Below are positions 38,301-46,552 of a stretch of DNA of 64,000 nucleotides, piece after piece (positions within the stretch are counted from its first letter, which is position 1; each line of letters opens with the position of its first letter). The position numbers were made by a program, and so were the translations under genes. The DNA is from Allocoleopsis franciscana PCC 7113 (GTDB taxonomy: Bacteria > Cyanobacteriota > Cyanobacteriia > Cyanobacteriales > Coleofasciculaceae): positions 7,396,001-7,460,000 of the forward strand of contig NC_019738.1 of the NCBI RefSeq assembly GCF_000317515.1, read 5' to 3'. The notes beneath the pieces are model-generated. The model did not search any database and had not been told where the DNA came from. It saw only the letters and a program-made list of their open reading frames with translations.

Positions 38301-38506
38301 GTGCTGGGGCGGGTAGTCGCCAATCCTTGGGTACGGCGGTGTTTGGTGGGATGTTTATCGCGACGTTCTTGAGTTTGTTTGTGGTACCAATTCTGTATAT
38401 TGTGATTAATTTGATGCGCGATCGCTTAAAGGGTGGCGGTCAGTCTAAAAAGACAAAGAAACCCACTCCCCCTGTTGAGGTAAGCACTTCTTCAAGTCGG
38501 CTTTAA
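35324..38506 (+). CDS. RND multidrug efflux pump, HAE1/AcrB type
   Basis: Proton-driven inner-membrane trimeric pump, 1060 residues. It starts MFVDFFIKRPVFSTVCALII and has the usual 12 membrane segments and two large periplasmic loops. The proton-relay aspartates are in GMVVDDAIVVVEN and the matching lysine in LIGLASKNAILIVEFA. The porter-domain sequence FPDISPTQINVTANYTGAS is typical of hydrophobic/amphiphilic efflux family 1. It forms a complete tripartite system with the upstream adaptor (197 bp apart) and the TolC gene. Drug specificity cannot be read. Confidence 0.96.
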   Translation: MFVDFFIKRPVFSTVCALIILLVGAISIPTLPIAQFPDISPTQINVTANYTGASAEVVENAVTNILERQINGVEGMKYMTSSSSNDGTSSITVTFDASRNKDIAAVDVQNRVTVAQTQLPEAVQQTGVRVTKQSTSLLLAIGLYTEKGEYDNTFLSNYADLYLVDAVKRAKGVGDVRIFGERKYSMRLWIDPNRLASRGLTPKDVANALREQNLQVGAGSIGQQPAPEGQMYQLSLRAVSRLTDVSQFEDIVLKIDTDGTLVKFKDIGRAELGAENYSSFLRFRGNDAVGLGIYQLPGSNALDVAQAVKKEMERLSKTFPPGLKYRVAFDTTNYVQASLVEVLITLLIAIALVVAVIFIFLQDWRTTLIPSITIPLALIGTFAFIKAFGFSINSLTLFGLTLATGMVVDDAIVVVENITTFIQDRGMNPRQASSEAMGELFGAVIATSLVLMAVFVPVAFFPGTTGALYKQFALTIAFSIAISTFLALTLTPSLSALLLRQGRQPTGLVGWIFARINRFLDWTRRGYQRSLMYLSHFKLVVIGLFIVSLGLTAWLFLSVPSAFLPEEDQGYFITIVQGPEGVSLNYTSDVMSKAEEILLKEPDVVGTFAVGGFSFSGNNPNSGLIFTTLKPWEERKRPDQSVQAVIGRLFGAFSAIPEARLIPVNPPPIQGLGSFGGFTFQLQDRRGNETLAPLVQALGQILGSANQPGSGLQQVFSTFAANTPQLLVEVDRNRAKALQVSIDDIFNTLQTSLGSQYVNDFTLQQRTYRVYVQADKQFRANPEDINNLYVRSAQNQMIPLSNLVKVTPTTGAQTINHYNLFRSIEITGSPAPGLSSGQAIQAMQRVAQKVLTPGLAYEWSGTSAEELEAGGQAPLIFGLGLVFVFLVLAAQYENFIDPLIIMLTVPLAIFGALLAQQMRGFSNDVYCQIGLVMLIGLASKNAILIVEFANQLREQGLSITTAAIEASQQRLRPILMTALSTLLGIFPLTIATGAGAGSRQSLGTAVFGGMFIATFLSLFVVPILYIVINLMRDRLKGGGQSKKTKKPTPPVEVSTSSSRL

Positions 38507-38703
38507 ATTCTCAGCCTAGTCATGCTTTTAAGCCAACAAGAAGAGGCTGGGAAGCAAGGGATCTGGGGGCTGGGGAGAGGAATTGAGCGCTTTTATCCTG
38601 TGTTTAGAAGATACAATTTAAATGCGCGTTAGCTTCCTCCTATTTCCTCTACCCCTCTACTGGAAAGGGTTCTGGCGCTTTTAATCCTACCGCAAGAGGA
38701 TAA

Positions 38704-39762
38704 CTACGGATAAAAACCAAGCTGAGGCAAGCCAAGAGTCTCTTCCCAACCCATCATCAGATTCAGACACTGTATCGCTTGTCCCGCTTGACCTTTAATC
38801 AAGTTATCGGTAACTGACATAATGATCGCCCGGTCAGTCCGAGGATCGACTTCTACCCCGATATAACAAACATTAGTGCCACAAGCCCATTTAGTTTGTG
38901 GGTAGGTGCCAGCCGGCAAGATGCGGATAAAGGGAGAGGCGCGGTAGAAGGCGGAATAGATGGTAATTAAATCTTCTCGAACCAATCCAGGGTCGCGTAG
39001 GGTCGCATAAACGGTTGCCAGGAGTCCCCGCACCATGGGAATCAGGTGGGGCGTAAACTGCACCATGACCTCATGACCGGCTAAATCGCTGCAAATTTGC
39101 TCGATTTCTGGAATATGGCGATGACGTGCCACTCCGTAAGGGGCTAGGGAGTTATCCGCTTCCGAGAGTAAGAGATTGGTTTTGGCTGTGCGTCCTGCCC
39201 CCGATGTTCCCGATTTGGCGTCAATAATGGCTGTTTCAGGGACAATTAAGCCTTGTTTCAATAATGGCGCTAGGGCTAACAAGCTTGTTGTCACATAGCA
39301 ACCCGGACAGCCAACCAACTGGGCTTCGGCAATGCGATCGCGATATAATTCGGGTAAACCATAAACCGCTAAAGCTGAGGTTTCCTGGTCTTGTCGATCC
39401 CCACCGTACCAGACTTTATAAGTCTCTAGGTTTTTAAACCGATAGTCGGCGGAAAGGTCAAGCACCTTACATCCCTTTGCCAGCAGGGTGGGTGCCATTT
39501 GATAGGCCAAGCCATTAGGCAATGAGAGAAAAACCGCTTGACAGCGGGACGCTACTAGGTCTAAATCAATCGGTTCGATCGTCAGGTCAACGCAGTGGCC
39601 TAAATGAGGGTAGAGTTCAGAATAGGCTTTGCCCGCGCTGCTATCTCCCCCCAAGTAAACCACCTCGACTCCTGGGTGATCCATTAACAGCCGTACAAGT
39701 TGCACGCCACCATAGCCTGAAGCCCCAATAATGCCTACGGGCAGGCGTCCTAAATCACCCAT
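38704..39762 (-). CDS. argC: N-acetyl-gamma-glutamyl-phosphate reductase
   Basis: Third step of arginine biosynthesis: NADPH reduction of N-acetylglutamyl phosphate to the semialdehyde. The 352 residues begin with the dinucleotide-binding [18 protein letters not shown]; the catalytic Cys is in [26 protein letters not shown] and HRHIPEIEQ are the other family signatures. ATG start. It is divergent from ribBA; a promoter presumably lies in the 212-bp gap. Confidence 0.97.
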   Translation of the reverse strand: MGDLGRLPVGIIGASGYGGVQLVRLLMDHPGVEVVYLGGDSSAGKAYSELYPHLGHCVDLTIEPIDLDLVASRCQAVFLSLPNGLAYQMAPTLLAKGCKVLDLSADYRFKNLETYKVWYGGDRQDQETSALAVYGLPELYRDRIAEAQLVGCPGCYVTTSLLALAPLLKQGLIVPETAIIDAKSGTSGAGRTAKTNLLLSEADNSLAPYGVARHRHIPEIEQICSDLAGHEVMVQFTPHLIPMVRGLLATVYATLRDPGLVREDLITIYSAFYRASPFIRILPAGTYPQTKWACGTNVCYIGVEVDPRTDRAIIMSVTDNLIKGQAGQAIQCLNLMMGWEETLGLPQLGFYP

Positions 39763-39974
39763 GATATTTCTTTCCTAAAAGAGCTGAAACGAAAAATGGA
39801 TTAACATTTGCTGCATTTTAGTATCAAAAGTGAACTTTGGTGGTAGAAATTTGGCTGTATTCCATAATAATTTTCCGAGTAACCTCCACAAGTCTCGTGC
39901 TAAAACAAACGGGATACAATTGAGTAGAAACAATCTTTAGAAATCTTTACGGGTTTATCGCTCGCAAACTGGAC

Positions 39975-41651
39975 GTGGAATCGCCTGAAACCGATTTATT
40001 TAAATTTGACTCGATTGACGATGCCCTGGCAGACCTCAAGGCCGGTCGCGCTGTGGTCGTAGTGGATGACGAGAACCGGGAAAACGAAGGCGACTTAATT
40101 TGCGCCGCCCAATTTGCCACGCCTGACATGATTAATTTCATGGCGGTAGAAGCACGAGGGTTAATTTGTCTGGCCTTAACGGGCGAACGTCTCGATGCCT
40201 TGGATTTGCCGTTAATGGTGAGCAAAAACACCGACAGCAACCAGACCGCCTTTACGGTCAGCATCGACGCTTCCCCCCATCTGGGCGTTACCACCGGCAT
40301 CTCGGCTGAAGACCGGGCACGTACCATCCAAGTGGCTATCAATCCCTCGACGAACGCTGAGGACTTGCGCCGTCCGGGTCATATTTTTCCCATCCGTGCT
40401 CGGGAGGGAGGAGTGCTTAAACGGGCTGGTCATACGGAAGCCGCCGTCGATCTCCCCCGGCTGGCGGGTTTATATCCGGCGGGTGTGATTTGTGAAATCC
40501 AAAATCCCAATGGCTCAATGGCACGCCTACGGGAGTTGATTGATTACGCGGCACAGCACCAACTCAAAATTATCAGCATTGCGGATTTAATCAGTTACCG
40601 GCTTAAGTATGATCGCTTCGTCCATCGAGAGACGATCGCAAGATTACCCAGTATTTTTGGCAATTTCCAGATTTATGCCTACCGCAATACCCTAGATACT
40701 TCAGAACATGTGGCAATTGTGAAAGGCAACCCCGCCGAATTTCGAGATAATCCGGTCATGGTGCGGATGCACTCGGAATGCTTAACGGGTGATGGCTTGG
40801 GTTCATTACGCTGTGACTGCCGGATGCAGCTAGAAGCCGCACTGAAAATGATTGAGAACTTCGGGCAGGGTGTGGTCGTGTATTTGCGCCAAGAAGGACG
40901 AGGGATTGGGCTGATTAATAAATTAAAGGCATATTCCTTACAAGACTTGGGGCTGGATACGGTTGAAGCCAACGAACGCCTGGGATTCCCTGCTGACTTA
41001 CGAGATTATGGCATGGGCGCACAAATGCTCAATGACTTGGGGGTGAAGAAAATCCGTTTGATTACCAATAATCCCCGTAAAATCGCTGGGTTGAGGGGTT
41101 ATGGCATTGAGGTGGTAGACCGGGTGCCACTGCTGATTGAAGCCAATGACTACAACTCCACCTATTTGGCAACCAAGGCACAGAAGTTGGGTCACATGCT
41201 GTTGCAAACCTATCTGGTTACAGTTGCTCTGCAATGGCAGGATGCCCCTCAATCGGTGAAAAAGCGTTACGAACGCTTAGAGAAACTGCGGTATTTGGTG
41301 CATAGCCAGCATTTATTATTGCAGGAGGAGGCACGACCTGTGGCGATCGCCTTGTTTGGTACACCCTCCTTAATTGTCCACATCGGCTTTGATCAATCCA
41401 ACCTCGCGGCAGCGGATTGGTATAAGGACTCGAATCATCCTTACGTACAAGCGATCGCTCATATTTTGGATGAGTTAAGTGGATGGCCTCAAGTGGAACG
41501 GCTGGAGTTTTTGGTATCTTCTGGTGTCGATCCGATGACAGGTTTACAAGTTCAGCTAGACCGCCAAACCTTCCCACTCACTAAGCAGCCATCTGACATT
41601 TGTGATAGTTTAAACACTCAAAAAATCTATAGTTTTGAAAGGGATTCTTAG
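39975..41651 (+). CDS. ribBA: RibBA: dihydroxybutanone-phosphate synthase / GTP cyclohydrolase II
   Basis: Supplies both precursors of riboflavin. The N-terminal RibB half (about 1-205) shows [20 protein letters not shown] and [13 protein letters not shown]; the RibA half (about 206-400) shows the zinc-binding [20 protein letters not shown] and [17 protein letters not shown] further C-terminal region of about 150 residues, without a known catalytic motif, is typical of cyanobacterial RibBA. 558 residues; GTG start at 39975, with TACAAT at 39915-39920 as a possible -10 box. Confidence 0.97.
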   Translation: MESPETDLFKFDSIDDALADLKAGRAVVVVDDENRENEGDLICAAQFATPDMINFMAVEARGLICLALTGERLDALDLPLMVSKNTDSNQTAFTVSIDASPHLGVTTGISAEDRARTIQVAINPSTNAEDLRRPGHIFPIRAREGGVLKRAGHTEAAVDLPRLAGLYPAGVICEIQNPNGSMARLRELIDYAAQHQLKIISIADLISYRLKYDRFVHRETIARLPSIFGNFQIYAYRNTLDTSEHVAIVKGNPAEFRDNPVMVRMHSECLTGDGLGSLRCDCRMQLEAALKMIENFGQGVVVYLRQEGRGIGLINKLKAYSLQDLGLDTVEANERLGFPADLRDYGMGAQMLNDLGVKKIRLITNNPRKIAGLRGYGIEVVDRVPLLIEANDYNSTYLATKAQKLGHMLLQTYLVTVALQWQDAPQSVKKRYERLEKLRYLVHSQHLLLQEEARPVAIALFGTPSLIVHIGFDQSNLAAADWYKDSNHPYVQAIAHILDELSGWPQVERLEFLVSSGVDPMTGLQVQLDRQTFPLTKQPSDICDSLNTQKIYSFERDS

Positions 41652-41750
41652 CATAAAAACCCATGAGCCTTGGGGGATTTCCTCAACAATGAAACCAGAA
41701 CCCAAAATCTGGCGCTGATCTGCTGTATTAAGCGTTGATGGGAGAACAGT

Positions 41751-42353
41751 ATGACCACAACCACCCAACAAAAATTAACCTTTGAGCAATTTTTAGAACA
41801 GTGTCCCGAGGAAGGATTTTATGAGCTTGTAGAGGGAGAAATTGTAGAGGTGAGAGCAACAAGAAACCATGATGATGTAGCCGACTTTCTTGCTGACTCC
41901 TTTAAGGATGAAATTAAGCGACTCAGTCTTAACTATGTCGTGAAAAACACAGCAGTCATCAGAACTTTGACCAAAGACGGAACAGAACAAGGGCGGAAAC
42001 CTGATGTCAGTGTGATAGATCGGGATGTTTGGCGTTCAAGTCGCTCGGATTACAATGCTCTAGAAGAACCTATTCAGTTAGCCGTAGAGGTAACATTAAC
42101 GAATTGGGATGATGATTACATTGATAAGTTGGAGGAGTATCAACGTTTGGGCATTTCTGAATACTGGATTGTGGATTATTTAGCCATTGCTTCTAGGGAA
42201 TATCTGGGAAATCCCAAACTTCCTACTATATTTGTTTTTCTATTAGATGCTGAAGGTAAGTACCAGCGTACTCAGTTTAGAGGTGATGAAAGGATTGTTT
42301 CTCGGACTTTTTCAGAACTAACACTAACGGCTGAGCAAGTGTTGAAGGTATAG
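41751..42353 (+). CDS. Uma2-family (DUF820) putative restriction-fold nuclease
   Basis: Member of a family highly expanded in cyanobacteria, with a predicted PD-(D/E)xK nuclease fold and no established role. The 200 residues contain EGFYELVEGEIVEVR, then GRKPDVSVID (the Asp of the fold) and LAVEVTLTN...DKLEEYQRLGISEYWIVD, which carries the Glu and Lys positions. ATG start with GGGAGAA upstream. It converges on the STAND NTPase gene. Confidence 0.87.
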   Translation: MTTTTQQKLTFEQFLEQCPEEGFYELVEGEIVEVRATRNHDDVADFLADSFKDEIKRLSLNYVVKNTAVIRTLTKDGTEQGRKPDVSVIDRDVWRSSRSDYNALEEPIQLAVEVTLTNWDDDYIDKLEEYQRLGISEYWIVDYLAIASREYLGNPKLPTIFVFLLDAEGKYQRTQFRGDERIVSRTFSELTLTAEQVLKV

Positions 42354-42524
42354 GTCGCTACAAAAAGAAAATATTGAGTTCTCGTTGGTTAATTTTCGCC
42401 GCAACTCCCGAATCGCAGCACTGGTATTGCGATCGTAGTAAATTCACAAACAATATAGGAAAGAGGTGTTGAGAGATTAAGCCTCCCTATATTCAAAGGT
42501 CTTGCAAGAAGTTAGATTTCGAGT

Positions 42525-43994
42525 TCAAGTTGGTAACAAAGGGAGAGAAAGGAGATAATGTTTGAACACTGGATTAATTTTTAGTAAAGCAGAGCGATAA
42601 TTTTTTCCATGAGTCGCGCCAATAAAGTTTGGCGAATCTTCTAATAAACAACGTCTTTTTAATGATTGTATGGCTTTTAATAACTCTGTGGGAGGATAAG
42701 ACGTTTCTTGTAAAATCTGGCTCAAAGTAACTGTATCTTCTTGTTTGGCTACATAATTCATGAGCTGTTTTTCTGACTCGGATAATCTTACCCACAAACG
42801 ACTGAGTTGAGATGTGATCGCATTACTTAATATCAAGGGAGAATAAGCTAAAAATTCTGTGACTTTGCCAGCGAATAATTCTTGAATCATCATTGCTGTC
42901 ATTTCTAGCCATAAGGGATGACTTTGATACTTTTCAATTAAAGTGTCCCACATCTGTTCGTCTGACAGTTCTTTATCCCTTAATATTTGTTTAGCAGACT
43001 CTCCCAAACCAAGGAGTTTTAAGCAGCGAGTAAATTTATGGCGAGTAGCGATCAGCTTTGCTGGTGCGTTTGGCGAAACAGCATCTTCTGGTTGTTCGCT
43101 AGTAATCAGTAATAAACTACTTGCATGAGACAATTCTGCAATTTGCTTAAATAAAAAATAATACCCTTCAAACTCGGCTTGATATTGACCAGCAAATTGT
43201 CTTTGCTGAAACAACATCTGTAAATCATCAATAATAATTAAACACCGATGTTCTCGTAAAAATTTAAGCAATACATTAACTTTGCGATCAAGGGTATTGG
43301 GAATAATGGCGGAGATAAAGCTTTGCAGTAAGTCTGTTAAAAAATTATCTATGGTTGGACAATACCGAAGACTACGATAAACAATATATTCAAACTGCGG
43401 TTGGATTTTTTCAATTAGTTTGATAGCTAGGGTGGTTTTGCCAATTCCGATAATGCCAACTAAGGTAATAATTCGGTGACAATCTTGAATTAACCAAGTT
43501 TTTAAAGTGTTTAATTCATCAGTTTGCCCATAAAAATCGGTAATTTTAGGAGCGGAATCTATGTCTAAATAGGGTTTATTTTCAGTTGGTTTGGAGAGGG
43601 GAGAAGGTTTATGAGATCGTTTCTGTTTTGAATAAATACTTACTTTCTTGCTCTCAACAAAATCTACAATTGAGCCACTATTGGAGAGAATAATTTTTTC
43701 GAGAATATTCCGTGCATTTAATTTATTAACATTTTCACCTAATACATCCGATAAAGCTTGCCATAATTCGGATGCAGTATCTCGAACATGACCTTCACTT
43801 AAATTATTTTCTGAGGCAATTTTGGCGTATTTCTGACCTTGTAATGTACCTTTAAGAATTGTTCCTTGCAGATGGTCTAGGTGTTCACCTGTATGAGTGA
43901 AGAGAAGTTCATCGGCGAGTTTCAAGACTTCTGCAATGTCCATAGATAAGTGAGATGGGCGGGTTTTTCCGATTTCATCCGATCTTTCCGACAT
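42525..43994 (-). CDS. STAND NTPase with N-terminal HTH and NB-ARC domain, no effector repeats
   Basis: Signal-transduction ATPase with plant-resistance-protein-like architecture. The 489 residues hold an N-terminal helical HTH of the type found in vWA-MoxR-associated cyanobacterial proteins (MDIAEVLKLADELLF, GQKYAKIASENNLSEGHVRDTASELWQALS; about 18-100), a Ser/Lys-rich linker, the FYGQTDEL lead, Walker A GIIGIGKTT (180-188), Walker B CLIIIDDLQ (251-259), LLLITSEQ, SHPLWLEM and a winged helix to about 480. Relatives usually continue into WD40 or TPR repeats; this one stops after the winged helix. AT-rich against its neighbours. An alternative ATG at 43943 exists. Confidence 0.85.
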   Translation of the reverse strand: MSERSDEIGKTRPSHLSMDIAEVLKLADELLFTHTGEHLDHLQGTILKGTLQGQKYAKIASENNLSEGHVRDTASELWQALSDVLGENVNKLNARNILEKIILSNSGSIVDFVESKKVSIYSKQKRSHKPSPLSKPTENKPYLDIDSAPKITDFYGQTDELNTLKTWLIQDCHRIITLVGIIGIGKTTLAIKLIEKIQPQFEYIVYRSLRYCPTIDNFLTDLLQSFISAIIPNTLDRKVNVLLKFLREHRCLIIIDDLQMLFQQRQFAGQYQAEFEGYYFLFKQIAELSHASSLLLITSEQPEDAVSPNAPAKLIATRHKFTRCLKLLGLGESAKQILRDKELSDEQMWDTLIEKYQSHPLWLEMTAMMIQELFAGKVTEFLAYSPLILSNAITSQLSRLWVRLSESEKQLMNYVAKQEDTVTLSQILQETSYPPTELLKAIQSLKRRCLLEDSPNFIGATHGKNYRSALLKINPVFKHYLLSLPLLPT

Positions 43995-44464
43995 TTTTCC
44001 GACATTTGTGGAAGTTTTTGGAAAAAGTTCCGATCTGGCTCCGATTGCTCAAGGGATTGATCTTGGGTTTTGATTGAGTTAAGCCGAATGTCGCTGACTT
44101 AAGAGCCTTGAAATAAATTTCAGGCTCAAAACTTAAGTAAGCTAAAGCTTACTGGATACCGCTTTTAACCCGTTTTAACGGGTTTTAGCTTTTAGCCCAA
44201 ACTTTAGTTTAGGGCTTAAGTCAGTGCCATTCGAGTTAAGCCAAAGGTTTAGGAATAATTTTAGATGGCTCAGGGTTAAACCGCAAATGTGCGGTATAAA
44301 CCAGCCAAAAATAGCATTGTACTGCAACTGTGAGCTAAGCAATAGTTAGCTTGCTCAGTATTGTGATGGAATAAATAACAGTAATTGTGTTTTTTTGATG
44401 AAGCTTTTATAGAGGGGATTGAATAAAATACTGAGTTGAAAATAGAATACTTCCTATGAAGGTT
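43995..44464. other. Intergenic region upstream of the STAND gene
   Basis: About 470 bp between divergent genes. It begins with TTCCGA-rich short repeats (43975-44035) and then holds the triple hairpin at 44137-44216. A 74-codon - strand frame at 44276-44500 has no recognisable domain. Confidence 0.45.
44137..44216. repeat. Three consecutive hairpins (REP-like element)
   Basis: GTAAGCT-AA-AGCTTAC (44137-44152), AACCCGTT-TT-AACGGGTT (44167-44184) and AGCCC-A-AAAC-TTTA-GTTT-A-GGGCT (44194-44216) follow each other closely. Their exact symmetry and the absence of a gene mark them as a mobile or dispersed palindromic repeat unit. Confidence 0.65.
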
Positions 44465-44508
44465 AAGCCGGATGATTCCTAGGTAAACTCTCGGTTTCAT
44501 CTTATATT
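44465..44508 (+). promoter_or_regulatory. Conserved upstream block of the DUF1194 gene
   Basis: GTTAAG, GGATGATTCCT, then ACTCTCGGTT and TTATATT: the same series in the same order and spacing occurs at 45562-45607 before the next secreted-protein gene. It ends about 20 bp before the start codon. It probably holds a shared promoter or regulator site; TATATT could be the -10. Confidence 0.5.
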
Positions 44509-44528
44509 TATTTAGGAATTTTCTAATA

Positions 44529-45479
44529 ATGCCTAATCAATTAGTCTCTCAATCATTACTGTCGAAAATCTTACCGAGTTTTGCTGCGATCGCTTCACTT
44601 GGGTTTACTGTCGCTGCTCAGTTACCCGCATCGGCGGCAACGCTTATCCCAGTGAGTGTTGAGTTATCGCTATTGGTCGATGTCTCTCCCAGTATTAGCA
44701 GTAGTGAGTATGCGTTGCAGATGGGAGGCTACCGAGATGCTTTCGTCCGGTTATCGTCAGAATTTGGTTCGGGTAGTTTTGGCAGTGTTGCGATTAATCT
44801 TATCCAGTGGGCTGGAGGAAACCAGCAGGAGCAATCGATTCCCTGGACATTCTTAAATGATCAAGCCAGTGCCCTTCAGTTTGCGGATACAATTGGTGCG
44901 CTTGTCAGACCTGCTAATTTTGGTGGCACGGCTCCTGGTTCTGCGATTCAATTTGCCACTCCCTTGTTTAGCAGTAATGATTATGATGGGCAGCGTTGGG
45001 TAATTGATGTATCAGGAGATGGTCGCGCAACTTCCGGTGTCTCGACCAGTTTGGCTAGAGACAACGCCTTGGCAGCAGGAGTATCAGTCATTAATGGATT
45101 GCCCATTGTTACAACAGGCTCTGGAACTAGCTTAGAAACTTGGTACAGAAACAATATTCAGGGTGGGGATGGCTCTTTTACCATCGCCGCAAATGGATTT
45201 GAAGATGTTGGACGGGCGCTTGAGCAAAAACTACGTTGGGAGTTAACTAGCACTTCAACGAATATCCCATCAACGGATATCCCATCAACGAATATCCCAT
45301 CAACGGATATCCCATCAACGGATGTCCCATCAACGGATGTTCCATCAACGGATGTTCCATCAACAGATGTTCCATCAACGGATGTTCCATCAACGGATGT
45401 CCCTTCAACAGATGTTCTATCAACTCTTTGGGAATCGATACTACCAAAGGCTGTATCAACTAACACCTGCACCTGGTAA
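44529..45479 (+). CDS. Secreted DUF1194 (VWA-like) protein with degraded C-terminus
   Basis: Extracytoplasmic protein with a von Willebrand A-like fold. Of 316 residues, 1-37 form a signal peptide (LPASA). The metal-ion site motif DVSPSISS (Asp51, Ser53, Ser55) opens the DUF1194 domain, which runs to about residue 240 (WVIDVSGDGRATSG, ANGFEDVGRALEQKLR). After it come 11 copies of a pentapeptide of the DVPST/DIPST type and a non-family tail ending NTCTW. Family members usually end in a PEP-CTERM anchor; that anchor is seen out of frame just downstream (45490-45537), so this copy is predicted to have lost membrane sorting. ATG start. Confidence 0.85.
   Translation: MPNQLVSQSLLSKILPSFAAIASLGFTVAAQLPASAATLIPVSVELSLLVDVSPSISSSEYALQMGGYRDAFVRLSSEFGSGSFGSVAINLIQWAGGNQQEQSIPWTFLNDQASALQFADTIGALVRPANFGGTAPGSAIQFATPLFSSNDYDGQRWVIDVSGDGRATSGVSTSLARDNALAAGVSVINGLPIVTTGSGTSLETWYRNNIQGGDGSFTIAANGFEDVGRALEQKLRWELTSTSTNIPSTDIPSTNIPSTDIPSTDVPSTDVPSTDVPSTDVPSTDVPSTDVPSTDVLSTLWESILPKAVSTNTCTW
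45255..45419 (+). repeat. 11 tandem copies of a 15-bp coding repeat
   Basis: Units of TCAACGGATGTTCCA with a few substitutions (TCAACGAATATCCCA early on) run without interruption. Each encodes Ser-Thr-Asp/Asn-Val/Ile-Pro. The array lies between the DUF1194 domain and the former C-terminal anchor; length variation is likely. Confidence 0.95.
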
Positions 45480-45489
45480 CGTTCCCTAA

Positions 45490-45537
45490 GGGTTTTTGGC
45501 AGGTGGTGGATTGGCTTGTCTCAAGCGCCGCCAGTAA
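45490..45537 (+). pseudogene. Remnant of a PEP-CTERM anchor, out of frame with the DUF1194 gene
   Basis: In the +1 frame relative to the gene above, the codons read GFLAGGGLACLKRRQ followed by a stop: hydrophobic segment plus basic end, the usual last part of a PEP-CTERM exosortase signal. GTT-CCC (Val-Pro) precedes it directly but is followed by TAA, so the Pro-Glu-Pro box and several residues are missing. It cannot be translated as part of the present gene. Confidence 0.6.
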
Positions 45538-45561
45538 AGAATTTAAACGGTTAGCTTTTTA

Positions 45562-45607
45562 GTTAAGTAGGATGATTCCTCGGCGGACTCTCGGTTCATA
45601 TTATATT
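45562..45607 (+). promoter_or_regulatory. Second copy of the conserved upstream block
   Basis: GTTAAG, GGATGATTCCT, then ACTCTCGGTT and TTATATT, matching 44465-44508 almost base for base, about 15 bp before the start of the next secreted-protein gene. Confidence 0.5.
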
Positions 45608-45620
45608 GAGGAGATGTCTA

Positions 45621-46130
45621 ATGAAGTTTATTTGTCGTTTGTCTAGCATTACTCTTGTGTCTTGCCTATGTGTTAGCTCAGGTGCTGCTGTGGCTAAAGT
45701 GACGGAACAAGTATCCAATCCAACTTCATCTGCTCAAACTAAGCCTGTGAGAATTGCTAACCCCTTGAGAAAGATCCGAGAGGGTGTCCGAATAATAGAT
45801 CAGGTAAATCAAATCAGGTTGCAAGAGCAACGTAGGCAGGAAACTGAGCGAAGACAGCGAGAACAGGAAGCTGCTCAGCGAGAAGCAGCAGAACGGGAGC
45901 GAAAATATTTTGAAAGTCTTTCTCCAGAACAGCAACAAGCTTACTTGGCAGAAAAGAGGGAGAGGCAAGCGCGATATGACCAATTTGCGATAGGCCTACT
46001 TGGGTTTGGATTAATGGGGATGTTTGGAGGATCATCAAGCCAAGAACCCGCAAAACCATCATACGAGTATGATGCTCCTAATTGCCGCTACGAATACATA
46101 GGAGGGGAACATGTGCGAATTTGTCCGTAG
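45621..46130 (+). CDS. Secreted coiled-coil protein of unknown function
   Basis: 169 residues from ATG at 45621 (GAGGAG at 45609-45614; a TTG five codons earlier overlaps that site and is rejected). The signal peptide covers about 1-25 (ITLVSCLCVSSGAAVA). Residues 55-110 are a highly charged Glu/Arg/Gln coiled coil, followed by a short hydrophobic Gly-rich segment (FAIGLLGFGLMGMFGG) and a C-terminus with two Cys (NCRYEY, RICP) that could form a disulfide. Not recognised as a named family. It shares its upstream block with the DUF1194 gene, suggesting common control. Confidence 0.7.
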   Translation: MKFICRLSSITLVSCLCVSSGAAVAKVTEQVSNPTSSAQTKPVRIANPLRKIREGVRIIDQVNQIRLQEQRRQETERRQREQEAAQREAAERERKYFESLSPEQQQAYLAEKRERQARYDQFAIGLLGFGLMGMFGGSSSQEPAKPSYEYDAPNCRYEYIGGEHVRICP

Positions 46131-46141
46131 GAAGTAGCCTC

Positions 46142-46208
46142 GTAGGTTGGGTTAAAGCATGAAATCCAACACATAAGACGCGATCGAGCCAATTGATGTT
46201 GGATTTTG
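46142..46208. repeat. Degenerate GTAGGTTGGGTT dispersed repeat
   Basis: GTAGGTTGGGTTAAAG, then AAATCCAACA (46162-46171) inverted as TGTTGGATTT (46197-46206). This is a worn copy of the GTAGGTTGGGTT palindromic repeat common in cyanobacterial spacers. Confidence 0.6.
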
Positions 46209-46220
46209 CCTGATTCAATC

Positions 46221-46286
46221 AATGACAAATAACAAGCTCAAATCTACAGTCCCGTAGCGGCTGCGGTTGAGCTTTGTCGTTAGCTA
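46221..46286 (+). other. attC-like hairpin (candidate integron recombination site)
   Basis: AAGCTCAA (46234-46241) pairs with TTGAGCTT (46267-46274); outside it TAAC (46230-46233) pairs with GTTA (46279-46282), followed by GCT. The loop contains CTAC/GTAG. The TAAC...GTTAGCT ends and inner L-box-like arms resemble an integron attC site, but the R boxes are imperfect (consensus GTTRRRY) and the left spacer is missing. Tentative. Confidence 0.3.
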
Positions 46287-46291
46287 GCTAA

Positions 46292-46552
46292 GTTTCAAAG
46301 GAAATAGTAGAAGAGTTACTCAAACAAGCTGTAGAAAAAATTGATCCTTCAAAAGTAAGCTCTAACCTCTCTGAAAACATTAAGTTCTTGCAAAACAGAG
46401 GAATGATTCCAGAAAGTCTGGTTGAACCGCTAGATAAAATTAGGACAGCTAGGAACAGTTTTATCCACCCAACTCCAAAGACGCCTAATGCGAGTCACCT
46501 GAGAGATCTAAAAGCAGTCAAAGACGAGGTTGAAACGATTTTTAAGAAGTAG
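46292..46552 (+). pseudogene. HEPN/DUF4145-like gene remnant lacking a start
   Basis: An 86-codon frame with clearly protein-like sequence and no usual start codon near its beginning (it opens with GTT after a stop). It reads SKEIVEELLKQAVEKIDP..., then RGMIPESLVEPLDKIRTARN and SFIHPTPKTPNASHL. RNSFIH fits the RX4H motif of HEPN-domain RNases, and the IRTARNSFIHP context is like DUF4145/HEPN proteins. Probably the C-terminal part of a larger gene whose 5' end has been replaced; an ATG at its middle would give only about 49 residues. Confidence 0.55.

Noticed and set aside
45255..45419. Regular repeats considered as a CRISPR array
   Set aside because: Units are 15 bp with no spacers and are in-frame coding repeats.
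45158..45472. - strand frame rich in GTSVDGTSVD repeats
   Set aside because: It is the reverse reading of the 15-bp tandem repeat of the DUF1194 gene.
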